From positions 44,628-108,627 of the forward strand of contig JADLFG010000049.1 in the NCBI GenBank assembly GCA_020845695.1: 64,000 bases of DNA, written 5' to 3'. Source of the DNA: Thermoleophilia bacterium (GTDB taxonomy: Bacteria; Actinomycetota; Thermoleophilia; Gaiellales; Gaiellaceae). Numbering within the stretch: the stretch's first letter is position 1; each line of letters opens with the position of its first letter. The position numbers were made by a program, and so were the translations under genes. Below, in pieces: positions 36,318-45,155 of the stretch. The notes below the pieces were generated by a model. That model saw nothing but the letters and a program-made list of their open reading frames with translations. It did not search any database and had not been told where the DNA came from.

Positions 36318-37685
36318 TCACCACACCTCCAGGCGGCGAACGAGGCGCAGCGGCAGCAGCGCGAGCGCCGCAAGAGCGGCGCAGAGCGCGAACGCCGTGC
36401 GGAAGCTCCGCGTGAGCGCTTCTTTGATCTCCTGCGTCAGCTCGTCTCGGAGCGCCGCGACGCGCTCGTCCTCGGCTGCGCCGCGCCGGTCGAATGCCGC
36501 ACCGAGGTCGGGGAGCTCGCCCTGCTGGGCTTGCTCGAACGCGTCGCGCAGATCGAGCGCGAGCGGCACCTTCTTCGTCAGCGGCACCGGCGAGTCGAGC
36601 ACCGCCGACGCGCCCGCGAGCGTCGCGTGCTCGGCGCCGCGCTCGAGCTCGAACGCGAGCAGCGGGGCAACCAGGACGAGCGCCGCGACGAGCCCGAGGT
36701 GGCGGGCACCGATCGACCAGGCGCCGCTGCGGGTGAGCCCGTGCTCGACGCTGACGGCGGCGTGGGAGAGCGTTGGCACCGCGAGACCGAGACCGGCTCC
36801 GCAGAGCGCGAGCGCGAGCGCGGCCAGGAGGATGCTCGTCCTGGGCAGAAACGCGAGCGCGGCGAGGCCGAGCACGAGCAGTAGGGCTCCGCCGGCGACC
36901 CCGATCCGCGGTGCCAGGCTCGCCGCCAGGGGTCGTACGGCGAGCGTCGCGGCAGGAATCCCGGTGACGACACCCGCGGCTCCCAGCGGCGACAGCTGCC
37001 ACAGCGCTACGAGCAAGAGGACGCCGAGAAACAGCGCTCCGACGAGCGCACCGAAGACGAGCCCCAGCGCCGCGTTTGCCGCCAGCGCCGGGCGGGCCGG
37101 CGGCGGCTCGAGCTCGCGCGGCCCCGGGCGGCGGGCCCGGCCGCCGAGCGTCGCAAGCAAGGCGGCCCCGGCGATCGGCGCCTGGACGACGAAGATCGCC
37201 CGCCAGTCGAGGAGCTGAGTCAGGAGACCGCCCAGCGCCGGCCCCAGCGCCGCCCCCAGGGCACCGGCGGTCGTCCAGCGGATGGCGCCGGCCCTGTGCT
37301 CGCCGCAGAGGCCGGCGAGGAGCGGGAGCGTGCCGACGAGCAGGAGCGCTCCGCCGATGCCCTGGAGCGCGCGCCAGAGCACCAGCGCTTCGAGCCCACC
37401 CGCGAGCGAGCAGCCGATGCTCGCCCCGAGGAAGATCGCGAGGCCGGTCCGGCTGATCACCCCCGGCGTCAGCCTCCGGATCAGCGGCAGGGCGGCGAAC
37501 GCCACCGCCGCGACGGCCACGTTGTACGAGGTGATCACCCAGGCGATTCCCTCGATCGACGTGCCGAGCTCGCTGTACAGATCCGGCAGGGCGAGGACGA
37601 CGATCGACGAGTCCGCGAACGCGACCGCGACCGCGGCAAGGACGACGACCGTGAGCGCGCGGGAGGCGGCGATCCCGGTCTGCAT
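36318..37685 (-). CDS. MFS transporter (DHA2/EmrB-like)
   Basis: A 455-residue polytopic membrane protein. The first helix contains FADSSIVVLALPDLYSEL, matching motif D1 of 14-helix drug transporters. WVITSYNVAVAAVA, LWRALQGIGGALLLVGTLPLL and ALGAALGPALGGLL (motif C region) follow. A large extracytoplasmic or linker region near residues 365-425 is charged and precedes the last helix. It probably exports a small molecule by proton antiport. A TATCCT box lies 8 bases before ATG 37685, suggesting a leaderless message. Confidence 0.85.
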   Translation of the reverse strand: MQTGIAASRALTVVVLAAVAVAFADSSIVVLALPDLYSELGTSIEGIAWVITSYNVAVAAVAFAALPLIRRLTPGVISRTGLAIFLGASIGCSLAGGLEALVLWRALQGIGGALLLVGTLPLLAGLCGEHRAGAIRWTTAGALGAALGPALGGLLTQLLDWRAIFVVQAPIAGAALLATLGGRARRPGPRELEPPPARPALAANAALGLVFGALVGALFLGVLLLVALWQLSPLGAAGVVTGIPAATLAVRPLAASLAPRIGVAGGALLLVLGLAALAFLPRTSILLAALALALCGAGLGLAVPTLSHAAVSVEHGLTRSGAWSIGARHLGLVAALVLVAPLLAFELERGAEHATLAGASAVLDSPVPLTKKVPLALDLRDAFEQAQQGELPDLGAAFDRRGAAEDERVAALRDELTQEIKEALTRSFRTAFALCAALAALALLPLRLVRRLEVW

Positions 37686-37771
37686 GCGACCCGAGGATAG
37701 CCCTCAGCCACCTCGAGCCCGCGCTCGTGCCACGCGCCGGCCGCCATCCGGTCTAGGATTGGCGCGCCGCG

Positions 37772-39286
37772 ATGCGGCCTCGTGGCATGACAGATGCGCT
37801 TCGTGAGCTCAAGGCTCGGCTGGCCGAGGTCGACGACCTCGGGCGGGCTGCGCGCGTGCTCGGCTGGGATCAGCAGACGATGATGCCGCCCGGCGGCGCG
37901 CCCGCGAGGGCCGACCAGCTCGCCACCCTCGGTCGGATCGCCCACGAGCGGTTCACGGCGCCCGAGCTCGGGCGGTTGCTCGACCGGCTGCGCGCCCACG
38001 AGGAGTTCCTGGCGCCGGACTCGGACGACGCGTGCCTGATCCGTGTCACCCGGCGCGACTACGAGAAGGCGGTGCGCGTACCGGCCGAGCTTCGCGCCGA
38101 GATGCTCCGCGCCGCGTCGCTCGGACACCAGGCCTGGGTGGAGGCGCGCGCGGCGTCGAACTTCCCGGCCTTCCTCCCGCACCTCGAGCGCAACGTCGAG
38201 CTGGCGCTGCGTTACATCGAGTGCTTCGAGCCGGCCGGCGAGCCCTATGACGTGCTGCTCGACGACTACGAGGAGGGCGCTACGACCGCGGACGTGCGCG
38301 CCGTCTTCGAGCCGCTCAAGGAGGGGCTGCTCCCGCTCGTCGCGGCCGTCAGCGAGCGGGGCGGCGACCCCGGCCCGCTGCGCGGGCCCTTCCCGGCGGA
38401 CGCGCAGCGACGGTTGATCGACACGGTGCTCACGCGTCTCGGTTTCGACCCGGCGTCGTGGCGGCTCGACGTTGCCGCGCACCCGTTCGCGACGACGTTC
38501 GCGGTCGCCGACATCCGCCTGACCACGCGCTACGACGAGGACGATCTCAGGGCGCTCTTTGGAGCGATGCATGAGTTCGGGCATGGCCTGTACGAGCGGA
38601 GCGTCAGCCCCGCGCTCGAGCGGACGCCACTGGCCGGCGGCGTCTCGCTCGGCCTGCACGAGTCCCAGAGCCGCCTTTGGGAGAACCTCGTCGGCCGGGG
38701 TCGCGCGTTCTGCCGCTGGCTCCACCCGGTCGCCCGGGCCGCGTTTCCCGACGCGCTTCGCGGCGTGGACGAGGAGGCGTTCTACCGGGCGATCAACAGG
38801 GTTGTGCCTTCCCTGATCCGGGTCGACGCCGACGAGGTGACGTACTGTCTGCACGTGATCCTGCGCTTCGAGCTCGAGCTCGAGATCGTGAATGGGGGAT
38901 TGGAGCTGCGCGACCTCCCCGAGGCGTGGAACGCGCGCATGCTCGACTACCTGGGGGTTGAGGTTCCCGACGACGCACACGGGGTGCTTCAGGACGTCCA
39001 CTGGTCCGGCGGCACGTTCGGCTACTTCCCCACCTACGCGCTCGGGACGGTGATGTCCGTCCAGATCTGGGAGGCGGCGCGGCGGTCGCTGCCCGATCTC
39101 GACGCGCAGCTCGAGGCGGGCCAGTTCGACGAGTTGCGCGAATGGCTGCGCGCGGGCCTCCACGTGCACGGACGGAAGTTCGCGCCGCAGCAGATGCTCG
39201 AGCGTCTGGTCGGAGGGCCGATCGATGCGGGCCCCTACCTCGGCTACCTCGCCGGCAAGCTGGACGAGCTCTATGCCCCGGCCTAG
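37772..39286 (+). CDS. M32-family metallocarboxypeptidase
   Basis: A 504-residue carboxypeptidase Taq-type enzyme. The zinc motif HEFGH is at residues 267-271 (HEXXH) and the downstream HESQS motif (His296, Glu297) gives the third ligand region. Other family marks are DQQTMMPPGG and DVHWSGGTFGYFPTYALG. It removes C-terminal amino acids in the cytoplasm. ATG 37772 is 12 bases after a TAGGAT box; ATG 37787 is an alternative start. It diverges from the MFS gene. Confidence 0.93.
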   Translation: MRPRGMTDALRELKARLAEVDDLGRAARVLGWDQQTMMPPGGAPARADQLATLGRIAHERFTAPELGRLLDRLRAHEEFLAPDSDDACLIRVTRRDYEKAVRVPAELRAEMLRAASLGHQAWVEARAASNFPAFLPHLERNVELALRYIECFEPAGEPYDVLLDDYEEGATTADVRAVFEPLKEGLLPLVAAVSERGGDPGPLRGPFPADAQRRLIDTVLTRLGFDPASWRLDVAAHPFATTFAVADIRLTTRYDEDDLRALFGAMHEFGHGLYERSVSPALERTPLAGGVSLGLHESQSRLWENLVGRGRAFCRWLHPVARAAFPDALRGVDEEAFYRAINRVVPSLIRVDADEVTYCLHVILRFELELEIVNGGLELRDLPEAWNARMLDYLGVEVPDDAHGVLQDVHWSGGTFGYFPTYALGTVMSVQIWEAARRSLPDLDAQLEAGQFDELREWLRAGLHVHGRKFAPQQMLERLVGGPIDAGPYLGYLAGKLDELYAPA

Positions 39287-39336
39287 CCTCGCCGGCGAGA
39301 CCGGGCGCTAGGCTTGCGGCGGACGGAAGCGCCGCC

Positions 39337-40557
39337 GTGCCCCGCACCTTCGTGACCGTGATTGCCGCCGCGCTCGCGGTGCTCGCCGCAGGGTGCAGCT
39401 TGGTGGCCGGACGCCAGGCTGCCGTGACTCCGGCCCCGGTGGCCGGTGGGGGTACGACCGGGGTCGAGGCTCCCGGGCCCGAGGTGTCCTCGGAGCTGCC
39501 GGCGTGGCTCGCGCCCGGTGCCGCTCTCGTCGTCTCGGGCAGCGCCGAACCGGGACTCAAGGTCGCGCTGCGGGCCGGCGCGCGCCGACTCGCCGGGGTC
39601 GAGGCCGGCGCGGACGGGACGTTCGAGCTCACAGCGGCGGCTCCGGGCGCCGGTCGCTACCGGGTCACCGTCGTGGCGGGCCGGCAGAGCGTCGACCTGG
39701 GCCGCCTGCTCGTGCGCCCCCTCGTGCTGGCCGCCGGCGGCGACGTCAACCCCGGCGACCGGGTTGCGACGGCGGTCGCCGCCCACGGGGCGCGGTATCC
39801 GTGGCTGTCGGTCGGGCCGCTCCTGCGGGGTGCCGACCTCGCGACCGTGAACCTGGAGGGGGTCGTGTCGACGCGGGGGACTCCTTGGCCGGACAAGGCG
39901 TTCCACTTCCGGGGCCCGCGCGCGGTGCTCGATGCGGCCTCCGGGTTCGCCGGGATCGACGTGGTCGCCGTGGCCAATAACCACAGCCTCGACTACGGTC
40001 GCGTCGCGTTCCGCGACACCCTGGCCGCCGCTCGGCGGGCGGGGGTGGCGACCGTGGGCGGCGGCCGCGGCCTCGCTGTCGCGCGACGCCCCGCCGTGCT
40101 CGCAGCCGGAGGGCTGCGGGTCGCGTTCCTCGGCTACGACGACATCCAGCCCGACTTCCACGCGCGGGCCGGCGTCGCAGGCACGGCGCCGGCGGACGGC
40201 GAGCTGGTCGCTGCAGACGTGCGGGCGGCCCGCCGCGGCGCCGACGCGGTGGTCGTCTGGTTCCACTGGGGCGTCGAGCTCGAGCGCTCGCCGAATTCGC
40301 GTCAGCGCGAGCTCGCCCGCGCGGCGCTCACGGCGGGCGCCGCGGTGGTGCTGGGAGCGCACCCCCACGTCCTGCAGCCGATCGAGCGGCGCGGGCGCAC
40401 GCTCGTCGCCTGGAGTCTCGGGAACTTCGTCTTCGCGCCGCACTCCGCCGGTACGGACGAGACCGGCGTCCTGCTCGTTCGGCTGGGCGCGCGCGGCGTC
40501 GTCGGGCACTCGTTCCGCCCGGCCAAGATCGTCGGCGTCCAGCCCCGCCTGGACTGA
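39337..40557 (+). CDS. CapA-family lipoprotein (poly-gamma-glutamate capsule-type metallophosphatase)
   Basis: A 406-residue lipoprotein. VIAAALAVLAAGCS is a good lipobox signal. A short Ig-like or carboxypeptidase-regulatory-like domain (residues ~60-125) is followed by the CapA calcineurin-like fold: AAGGDVNPGDR, NLEGVVSTRG, VVAVANNHSLDYG and VVWFHWGVELERSPNSRQ...GAHPHVLQP. CapA proteins take part in poly-gamma-glutamate or other surface-polymer handling, but no capB/capC genes are here. GTG 39337 is chosen; GTG 39352 is possible. Confidence 0.85.
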   Translation: MPRTFVTVIAAALAVLAAGCSLVAGRQAAVTPAPVAGGGTTGVEAPGPEVSSELPAWLAPGAALVVSGSAEPGLKVALRAGARRLAGVEAGADGTFELTAAAPGAGRYRVTVVAGRQSVDLGRLLVRPLVLAAGGDVNPGDRVATAVAAHGARYPWLSVGPLLRGADLATVNLEGVVSTRGTPWPDKAFHFRGPRAVLDAASGFAGIDVVAVANNHSLDYGRVAFRDTLAAARRAGVATVGGGRGLAVARRPAVLAAGGLRVAFLGYDDIQPDFHARAGVAGTAPADGELVAADVRAARRGADAVVVWFHWGVELERSPNSRQRELARAALTAGAAVVLGAHPHVLQPIERRGRTLVAWSLGNFVFAPHSAGTDETGVLLVRLGARGVVGHSFRPAKIVGVQPRLD

Positions 40558-40769
40558 GCCGCCATGTCCGCGCGCGGGCGCCGGGGGTCAGACCCCGCCC
40601 GCCGCGAAGCGCTCCCGCCCGCGCTGGCTCGTAGTTCGGAGCCAGGGCCTGACCGTCGTCCCCCGGGGGTCTGACCCCGGGGTCAGACCCCTCAACGTGG
40701 GCTAAACAACTCGGAGGGCGAGGCGGGCGAACCGCCGGCGGGAGGTTCGGCCGGACTCCCGCCGACGTG
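40558..40769. other. Convergent intergenic region with palindromes
   Basis: The 212 bases between the stops of the capA-like and cyclase genes contain GGGGTCAGACCCC at 40584-40596 and a perfect 26-bp palindrome at 40666-40691. No gene is seen. Confidence 0.7.
40666..40691. repeat. 26-bp palindrome, GGGGTCTGACCCC joined to GGGGTCAGACCCC
   Basis: The two 13-base halves are reverse complements, so the unit is a perfect palindrome. A single half-unit lies at 40584-40596. The location between convergent genes suits a bidirectional terminator. Confidence 0.85.
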
Positions 40770-41405
40770 CTACGCGGCCGGGTAGAGCACCGCGCGCGCC
40801 GGGGCGCCGTCGGCGCCCGGGATCGAGAGTGGCAAGCAGGCGAGGCGGTAGCGGCCCGGCGCGACCGCCCGCAGGTCGAGACCCTCGAGGGCCGGGATGC
40901 CCGCGCAAAAGAGCGCTCGGTGGGCCTCCTCATCGCCAATCGAAAGGTAGTCGATCCCGGCCAGGCGCACCCCGCGGCGGGCGAGCGCGGCGGCGCCGGT
41001 CGCGTCGAGGCAGACGTGCGCGGGCGAGAACCGCGGCTCGTCCCAGAGCGCGGCGCTGCGCGTCTTGAAGAGGACGCGCTCGGCTCCGGCGGGGACGATG
41101 GCCTCGACGAGCGCGGCGTCGATCCTGAGGTCGGCGGCGGTGGCATCGACGACGTCGGCCGGCCCGTTGAAGGGATCGAGCCCGATCTCGTCGAGCGTCG
41201 TGGCGCCGTCGACGAAGTGCCGCGGGGCGTCGACGTGGGTGCCCGTGTGCACCGGGAACGCGATCTCGGTCAGGTTGACGGGGTCGCCGGCGGCGATCGC
41301 GAGGGTTTGCTCGACCCGCACCGGGCTGTCCTGCCACGCGACCATTCCCGCTCGCAGCGGCACGGAGATGTCGATCGGCGAGGGTTCAGGCCTGCTCTCG
41401 TTCAC
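40770..41405 (-). CDS. Cyclase-family protein (kynurenine formamidase-like)
   Basis: A 211-residue metal-dependent hydrolase of the cyclase family. The signature HTGTHVDAPRHF (HxGTHxDxPxH) supplies the zinc/manganese ligands. The family includes kynurenine formamidase, isatin hydrolase and polyketide cyclases; no kynurenine genes lie near, so the substrate is open. GTG 41405 is supported by TACGCT at 41414-41419, 8 bases upstream on the minus strand (leaderless pattern). A longer frame to 41459 lacks any signal. Confidence 0.87.
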   Translation of the reverse strand: MNESRPEPSPIDISVPLRAGMVAWQDSPVRVEQTLAIAAGDPVNLTEIAFPVHTGTHVDAPRHFVDGATTLDEIGLDPFNGPADVVDATAADLRIDAALVEAIVPAGAERVLFKTRSAALWDEPRFSPAHVCLDATGAAALARRGVRLAGIDYLSIGDEEAHRALFCAGIPALEGLDLRAVAPGRYRLACLPLSIPGADGAPARAVLYPAA

Positions 41406-41471
41406 GACCGGACAGCGTAGACGCCCGCGACGGGTGACAGCGGCCTGGCGGCGACGCACCCTGTCCCCGCC

Positions 41472-41506
41472 GGCCAGGTCCCGGGGCCAGGCCCCCGGAC
41501 CTGGCC
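41472..41506 (-). terminator. Hairpin after the SQR-like gene, variant of the palindrome family
   Basis: GGCCAGGTCC and GGACCTGGCC form a 10-bp outer stem. Inside them sits GGGGCCAGGCCCC, a copy of GGGGTCAGACCCC in which both members of one pair are changed (T to C and A to G), keeping the stem. It begins 8 bases beyond the SQR-like stop. Confidence 0.6.
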
Positions 41507-41513
41507 CGAGGGG

Positions 41514-42776
41514 TCAGTCGGCGAGGATCCCTTTCATGCCCCTGAGGCCGACGTCCATGAGCTGCCAGGCGGTGCCGGCATGGAACGGCTCGCCCGCGTG
41601 GAAGCGCATCGGGACGACCGCGCCGAGTATCTTCTTGCCGAGGCGCCAGATCGGGGAGACCCCGACCTTGTAGAGGTCGTCGGCGCCGGGCCGCACCTCG
41701 ACCGGCAGCGCCGGGTCGCCGGTCAGGCGCAGCGGCACCTGGGCGAACGTTGCCTTGTCGAGCATCTCCATGATGCACATGCTGACCGGGTCGAAGGTGG
41801 CGCGCGCCGCCCGTCCCTGAACGCGGCCCGCGATGTGCTCGGCGACCGCATCCGCCTGCAGGAAGGCGAGGAACGCCTGCTTGACGGGGAAGTCGCCCGC
41901 GTCGCCGGGCGCGTACACGTCCGGGTGCCCCACGACCTGGCGCGTCTCGAGCTCGGTCTGAAGGAACCCGCGCTCGTCCGCGGGCAGCCCGTCGTAGGTG
42001 ACCGCGGAGATGTACGGCGGGAAGGAGACCAGGAGGTCGAACTCGCGGCTCGATCCGTCCGCGTAGCGCACCTCGCCGTCCCCGACCCCGGTCACGACCT
42101 CGCCCGTGTGGCCCTCGACGCCGCGCTCGGCGAACTCGGACGTCACCACCTGGTGCAGCCGCGGCCCGAACGCCTGGATGAACGATTGCTCGAACGTCGA
42201 GTACGTGATCGCGACGCGGTCACGTACCCGCTCCCGCCGCAGCCACGTCTCGAGCATGAACGCCAGCTCGTAGAGCGGCCCGGCGCACTTGTTGTTCGGC
42301 GGCACGAGAAACAGCGCCCGCTGCTCCTCACCCCGGCCCGCGGCCTCGCGGAGCCGCCCGAGCGCCGCGCGCAACGACAGCATCTCCTCGGGCGTCCAGA
42401 TCGACTCGCCGCGCTCGCCGAGCCCCGGGATCTCGCCAGGCCGCATGCCGGAGCCGGTCGCGAGCACGAGGAAGTCGTACGGGAGCGACGTCCCGTCCTC
42501 GAAGGAAACGCGCCGGCGGTCCGGGTCGACCTCCCGCACGCGGCTCTCGAGGAACGAGATCGTGCGCTTGCGCAGCGGTGCGTCGAGCGGGACGAGCAGC
42601 GACTCCGGCTCCGCTCCGAAGGGGATGTAGATCGAGTTCGGCTTGAACACCCAGGTGTCCCGGTCGGACACGAGGGTCATCTCGACGTCGTCGTGCAGGC
42701 GCATGCGCACGAGGAAGGCGGCCTCGAGGCCGGCGAACCCGCCTCCGACGACGACGACCCGCGGTCGCGCGCTCAT
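41514..42776 (-). CDS. Sulfide:quinone oxidoreductase-like flavoprotein
   Basis: A 420-residue FAD-dependent oxidoreductase. The N-terminal FAD motif is GGGFAGLEAA (residues 11-20), and LATGSG and YAPGDAGDFP are the later FAD-binding parts. Two cysteines stand where sulfide:quinone oxidoreductases have their redox pair: Cys164 in NKCAGPLYE and Cys334 in SMCIMEM. A C-terminal amphipathic segment could attach to the membrane. It may pass electrons from sulfide or another donor to quinone; a type II NADH dehydrogenase-like role cannot be excluded. AAAGGAG precedes ATG 42776. Confidence 0.82.
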   Translation of the reverse strand: MSARPRVVVVGGGFAGLEAAFLVRMRLHDDVEMTLVSDRDTWVFKPNSIYIPFGAEPESLLVPLDAPLRKRTISFLESRVREVDPDRRRVSFEDGTSLPYDFLVLATGSGMRPGEIPGLGERGESIWTPEEMLSLRAALGRLREAAGRGEEQRALFLVPPNNKCAGPLYELAFMLETWLRRERVRDRVAITYSTFEQSFIQAFGPRLHQVVTSEFAERGVEGHTGEVVTGVGDGEVRYADGSSREFDLLVSFPPYISAVTYDGLPADERGFLQTELETRQVVGHPDVYAPGDAGDFPVKQAFLAFLQADAVAEHIAGRVQGRAARATFDPVSMCIMEMLDKATFAQVPLRLTGDPALPVEVRPGADDLYKVGVSPIWRLGKKILGAVVPMRFHAGEPFHAGTAWQLMDVGLRGMKGILAD

Positions 42777-42948
42777 GGCGGCTCCTTTCGGTTTCGCTGG
42801 AACGTCCCCAATCGTCGCGGCCGGCCGAGCCGCCGGCCTCGGTGGGAACTACGGAACCGGGGCGCGGATTCTACGGAATCGCGCGCGGCTGAATCCCGCG
42901 CCCGCTCCGGCGCATCCAACACGGTGACGCCGACGAAGGAAGCAGGAC

Positions 42949-43388
42949 ATGTCGCTCGTCTCGCGCGCGCTGGCGCTCGCGCTCGCTGTCGCCCTGGTCG
43001 CTCCGAGCGTCGCTGCGGCCGCCCCCCGGGAAGAGGAGGCCGGGACGGCGAAGATGCTCGTCCGCAAGCTCGAGACCCAGGGGTTCGGCACCGTGCTCGC
43101 GACGCGGAAGCTCGAGGCCCTCTACTACTGGACGCCCGAGAAGCGCAACCCGGGGACGATCGTGTGCGCGGGCGCCTGCGCGGAGTCCTGGCCGCCGCTC
43201 TACGTCCCCAGAGGCGTGACGGTGCCGAGAAAGGTGAAGGGCTACAAGGGGCGTTCGGCGTGATCGTGCGCCCGGACGGCCGCCGCCAGCTCACCCACGA
43301 GCGCCTGCCGCTCTACACGTACGCGCACGAGGGTCCGCGCCAGGTTCTCTGCGACGACGGGGACGGCTGGTTCGTCGTGCGGCTCTGA
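42949..43388 (+). pseudogene. Secreted COG4315-type repeat protein, interrupted by a frameshift
   Basis: ATG 42949 starts a signal peptide (LALALAVALVAPSVAAAA) and one conserved repeat: GTVLATRKLEALYYWTPEK, then CAGACAESWPPL. The frame then closes at 43261-43263. The family's expected continuation, GAFGVIVRPDGRRQLTHERLPLYTY and WFVVRL, lies in another frame and ends at 43388. One extra G in the GGGG run at 43248-43251 would restore a single 147-residue-class protein. Either the gene is broken or the assembly has a homopolymer error. Intact members are secreted proteins of unknown function. Confidence 0.8.
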
Positions 43389-45080
43389 TCAGGGGCCGGC
43401 CGGGCAGGGCGTCCCGTCGCCGGCCGCGACCGGGATCGAGACGTCCTGGACGTCGGCGACCTCGGAGCCGTCAGGCGTCGTGACCGTGATCTCGACGTCG
43501 TAGGTGCCGTACCTGTTGACGACGATGGACCACGAGATCTTGCCTTCGGAGTCGAGCAGCGCTTCCCCCGTCCCGCCCGCCACCACCCCGATCGGGGAGC
43601 GCACCCGCCAGCTCACCCGCCCGCCGGCGAGCGGTGGCTTGGTCGTGACGTAGAGCTGGAGGTCGGTGGTCGATCCCCGGTGCTTCCAGGTCCCGCACGC
43701 CTCGACCTGCGGTGTCGTCCTAAGGTTCTCGTGGACGCTCGGGTGGGTCGCCCCGTTGAGCGCGCCGCTGTCGTTCGGTTGCTCCTTCTCGAACGCGGCC
43801 TTGAGCAAGCGGGCGAGGAGCGAGTCGCCCTGGGAGTCGAGCGCGGCCACCTCGTCCGGGTCGGCCAGGGTCTGCTTGAAGCCCTCGACCATGCCGTGCG
43901 TGAACCCGGGGCGGTCCGGGTTCGGGACGGCCGGCTTCACCCAGTGCGCCAGTGACGCGATCCTGCTCACGTTCCCGATCGTGTATTCCTCGGGCGAGGA
44001 GGAGCCGGCGAGCAGCTTGACGTTCGGTGCTTCGAGGAGCGGCCGGTCGAAGCGCTCGGCGAAGCAGGCCTCGATCACGACCTTGAACGTGGCCCGCTCG
44101 CGCAGGGCTCCGATCGTCTCGGCCAGCGGGTACGCCTTGACGAGCTTGGAGGCCGGCTTGCCGCCGGGCTGCGCGGGCGACCCGACTCCCGTCGTGATCC
44201 CCGCCGGCCCGCCCCGGAACCGCTTGCCCGTCTCCGGGTCCTGCCAGTGGGGCGGCATGGTTCCGTGTCCGAAGATGTAGAGGAGGATGTCAGTGCACCC
44301 CTCATCGTCGATCAGCTTGTTGATGTCCCGATCGAGGCTCGCGTTTGTGACCTGCCGCTCGTACGTCGGTGGCGCGGGCGCCGCGCCGGGAGCGACCTCG
44401 ACGGGGCCGCCCGCCGTCGCGACGTAGGCCGGGATGCCGACGGATGCGGCGAGGCCGTTCCATGCCTTCAGCGAGGCCTTCAGGTTGCTCTCCTCGTACT
44501 GCTTCTGGGCCGGGGTGTCGCCACTCGGGGTTGCGACCACCATCAGGAGGCAGTCCCCCCGCATCGATCCGGGCGGGAGCTCGAGCGGGCGCGCCGACGG
44601 TGCGCGATCGCCGGTCGGCACCCACGGAACGCGCGCCGCCGGAGCCGCCGGGGCGGGGCTCGCGTAGACCTGGTAGATGTCGGCGACGTAGCTGTCGACA
44701 CTCCAGAGGTAGGGCGGCTTGACGCCGTTCACGAGCGGGTAGTACCCGAGCGCGGTCAGCTTCGTGACCCGTCCGGTCGCGTCGTCGACGAGCAGGAGGA
44801 GGCTCGCGTGCTGGAACAGCGCCCCCGGCGCGAGGTCCTCCCAGAAGAGCCACGCGGCCCGGCCGCGCTTCTTGAGCAGTCCGGCCCGGGCGAACTCGCT
44901 GACGACCTCGCTCGCCCTCAGGGCTCTCGGGAGCCCGAAGACGATCACCGGGCTCGTCAGGGTCTCCGGCCTCAGGGTCTCGAGCGCGACCGCGTTTGCC
45001 TCTTCCCGGCTGATCGCGTGCGCGGAAGCGGCCGGGAGAAGAGCCAGCACCGCGGCGACTGCCGCGAGCAGCAGGCGCAT
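43389..45080 (-). CDS. Secreted caspase-like (clan CD) cysteine peptidase candidate
   Basis: A 563-residue protein with a signal peptide (MRLLLAAVAAVLALLPAASAHA). Residues ~25-140 form an uncharacterised N-terminal domain. Residues ~175-400 look like a caspase-type fold: a strand LLYIFGHGT with His272, then VVIEACFAERF with Cys339 about 67 residues later, the His/Cys dyad spacing and context of clan CD peptidases (DILLYIFGHG and EACF). Residues ~470-550 resemble an Ig-like domain (KISWSIVVNRYGTYDVEITV). I infer protease activity outside the cell. The stop abuts that of the preceding gene with no gap. Confidence 0.68.
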   Translation of the reverse strand: MRLLLAAVAAVLALLPAASAHAISREEANAVALETLRPETLTSPVIVFGLPRALRASEVVSEFARAGLLKKRGRAAWLFWEDLAPGALFQHASLLLLVDDATGRVTKLTALGYYPLVNGVKPPYLWSVDSYVADIYQVYASPAPAAPAARVPWVPTGDRAPSARPLELPPGSMRGDCLLMVVATPSGDTPAQKQYEESNLKASLKAWNGLAASVGIPAYVATAGGPVEVAPGAAPAPPTYERQVTNASLDRDINKLIDDEGCTDILLYIFGHGTMPPHWQDPETGKRFRGGPAGITTGVGSPAQPGGKPASKLVKAYPLAETIGALRERATFKVVIEACFAERFDRPLLEAPNVKLLAGSSSPEEYTIGNVSRIASLAHWVKPAVPNPDRPGFTHGMVEGFKQTLADPDEVAALDSQGDSLLARLLKAAFEKEQPNDSGALNGATHPSVHENLRTTPQVEACGTWKHRGSTTDLQLYVTTKPPLAGGRVSWRVRSPIGVVAGGTGEALLDSEGKISWSIVVNRYGTYDVEITVTTPDGSEVADVQDVSIPVAAGDGTPCPAGP

Positions 45081-45143
45081 GGCGCCTCTTACCACCGTGG
45101 GTGGCTCCTGTCAAGCGCGGCGGGCGGCGTCCGCGCCGGGTCC

Positions 45144-45149
45144 TAGACT
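45144..45149 (+). promoter_or_regulatory. -10 box of the leaderless methyltransferase promoter
   Basis: TAGACT ends 6 bases before GTG 45156. There is no Shine-Dalgarno, so the transcript would start at the start codon. Confidence 0.6.
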
Positions 45150-45155
45150 CCCCGC

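Noticed and set aside
35159..36415. 418-codon plus-strand frame across the insertion sequence end
   Set aside because: It runs antisense over the transposase and the membrane-protein gene and has no recognisable motif.
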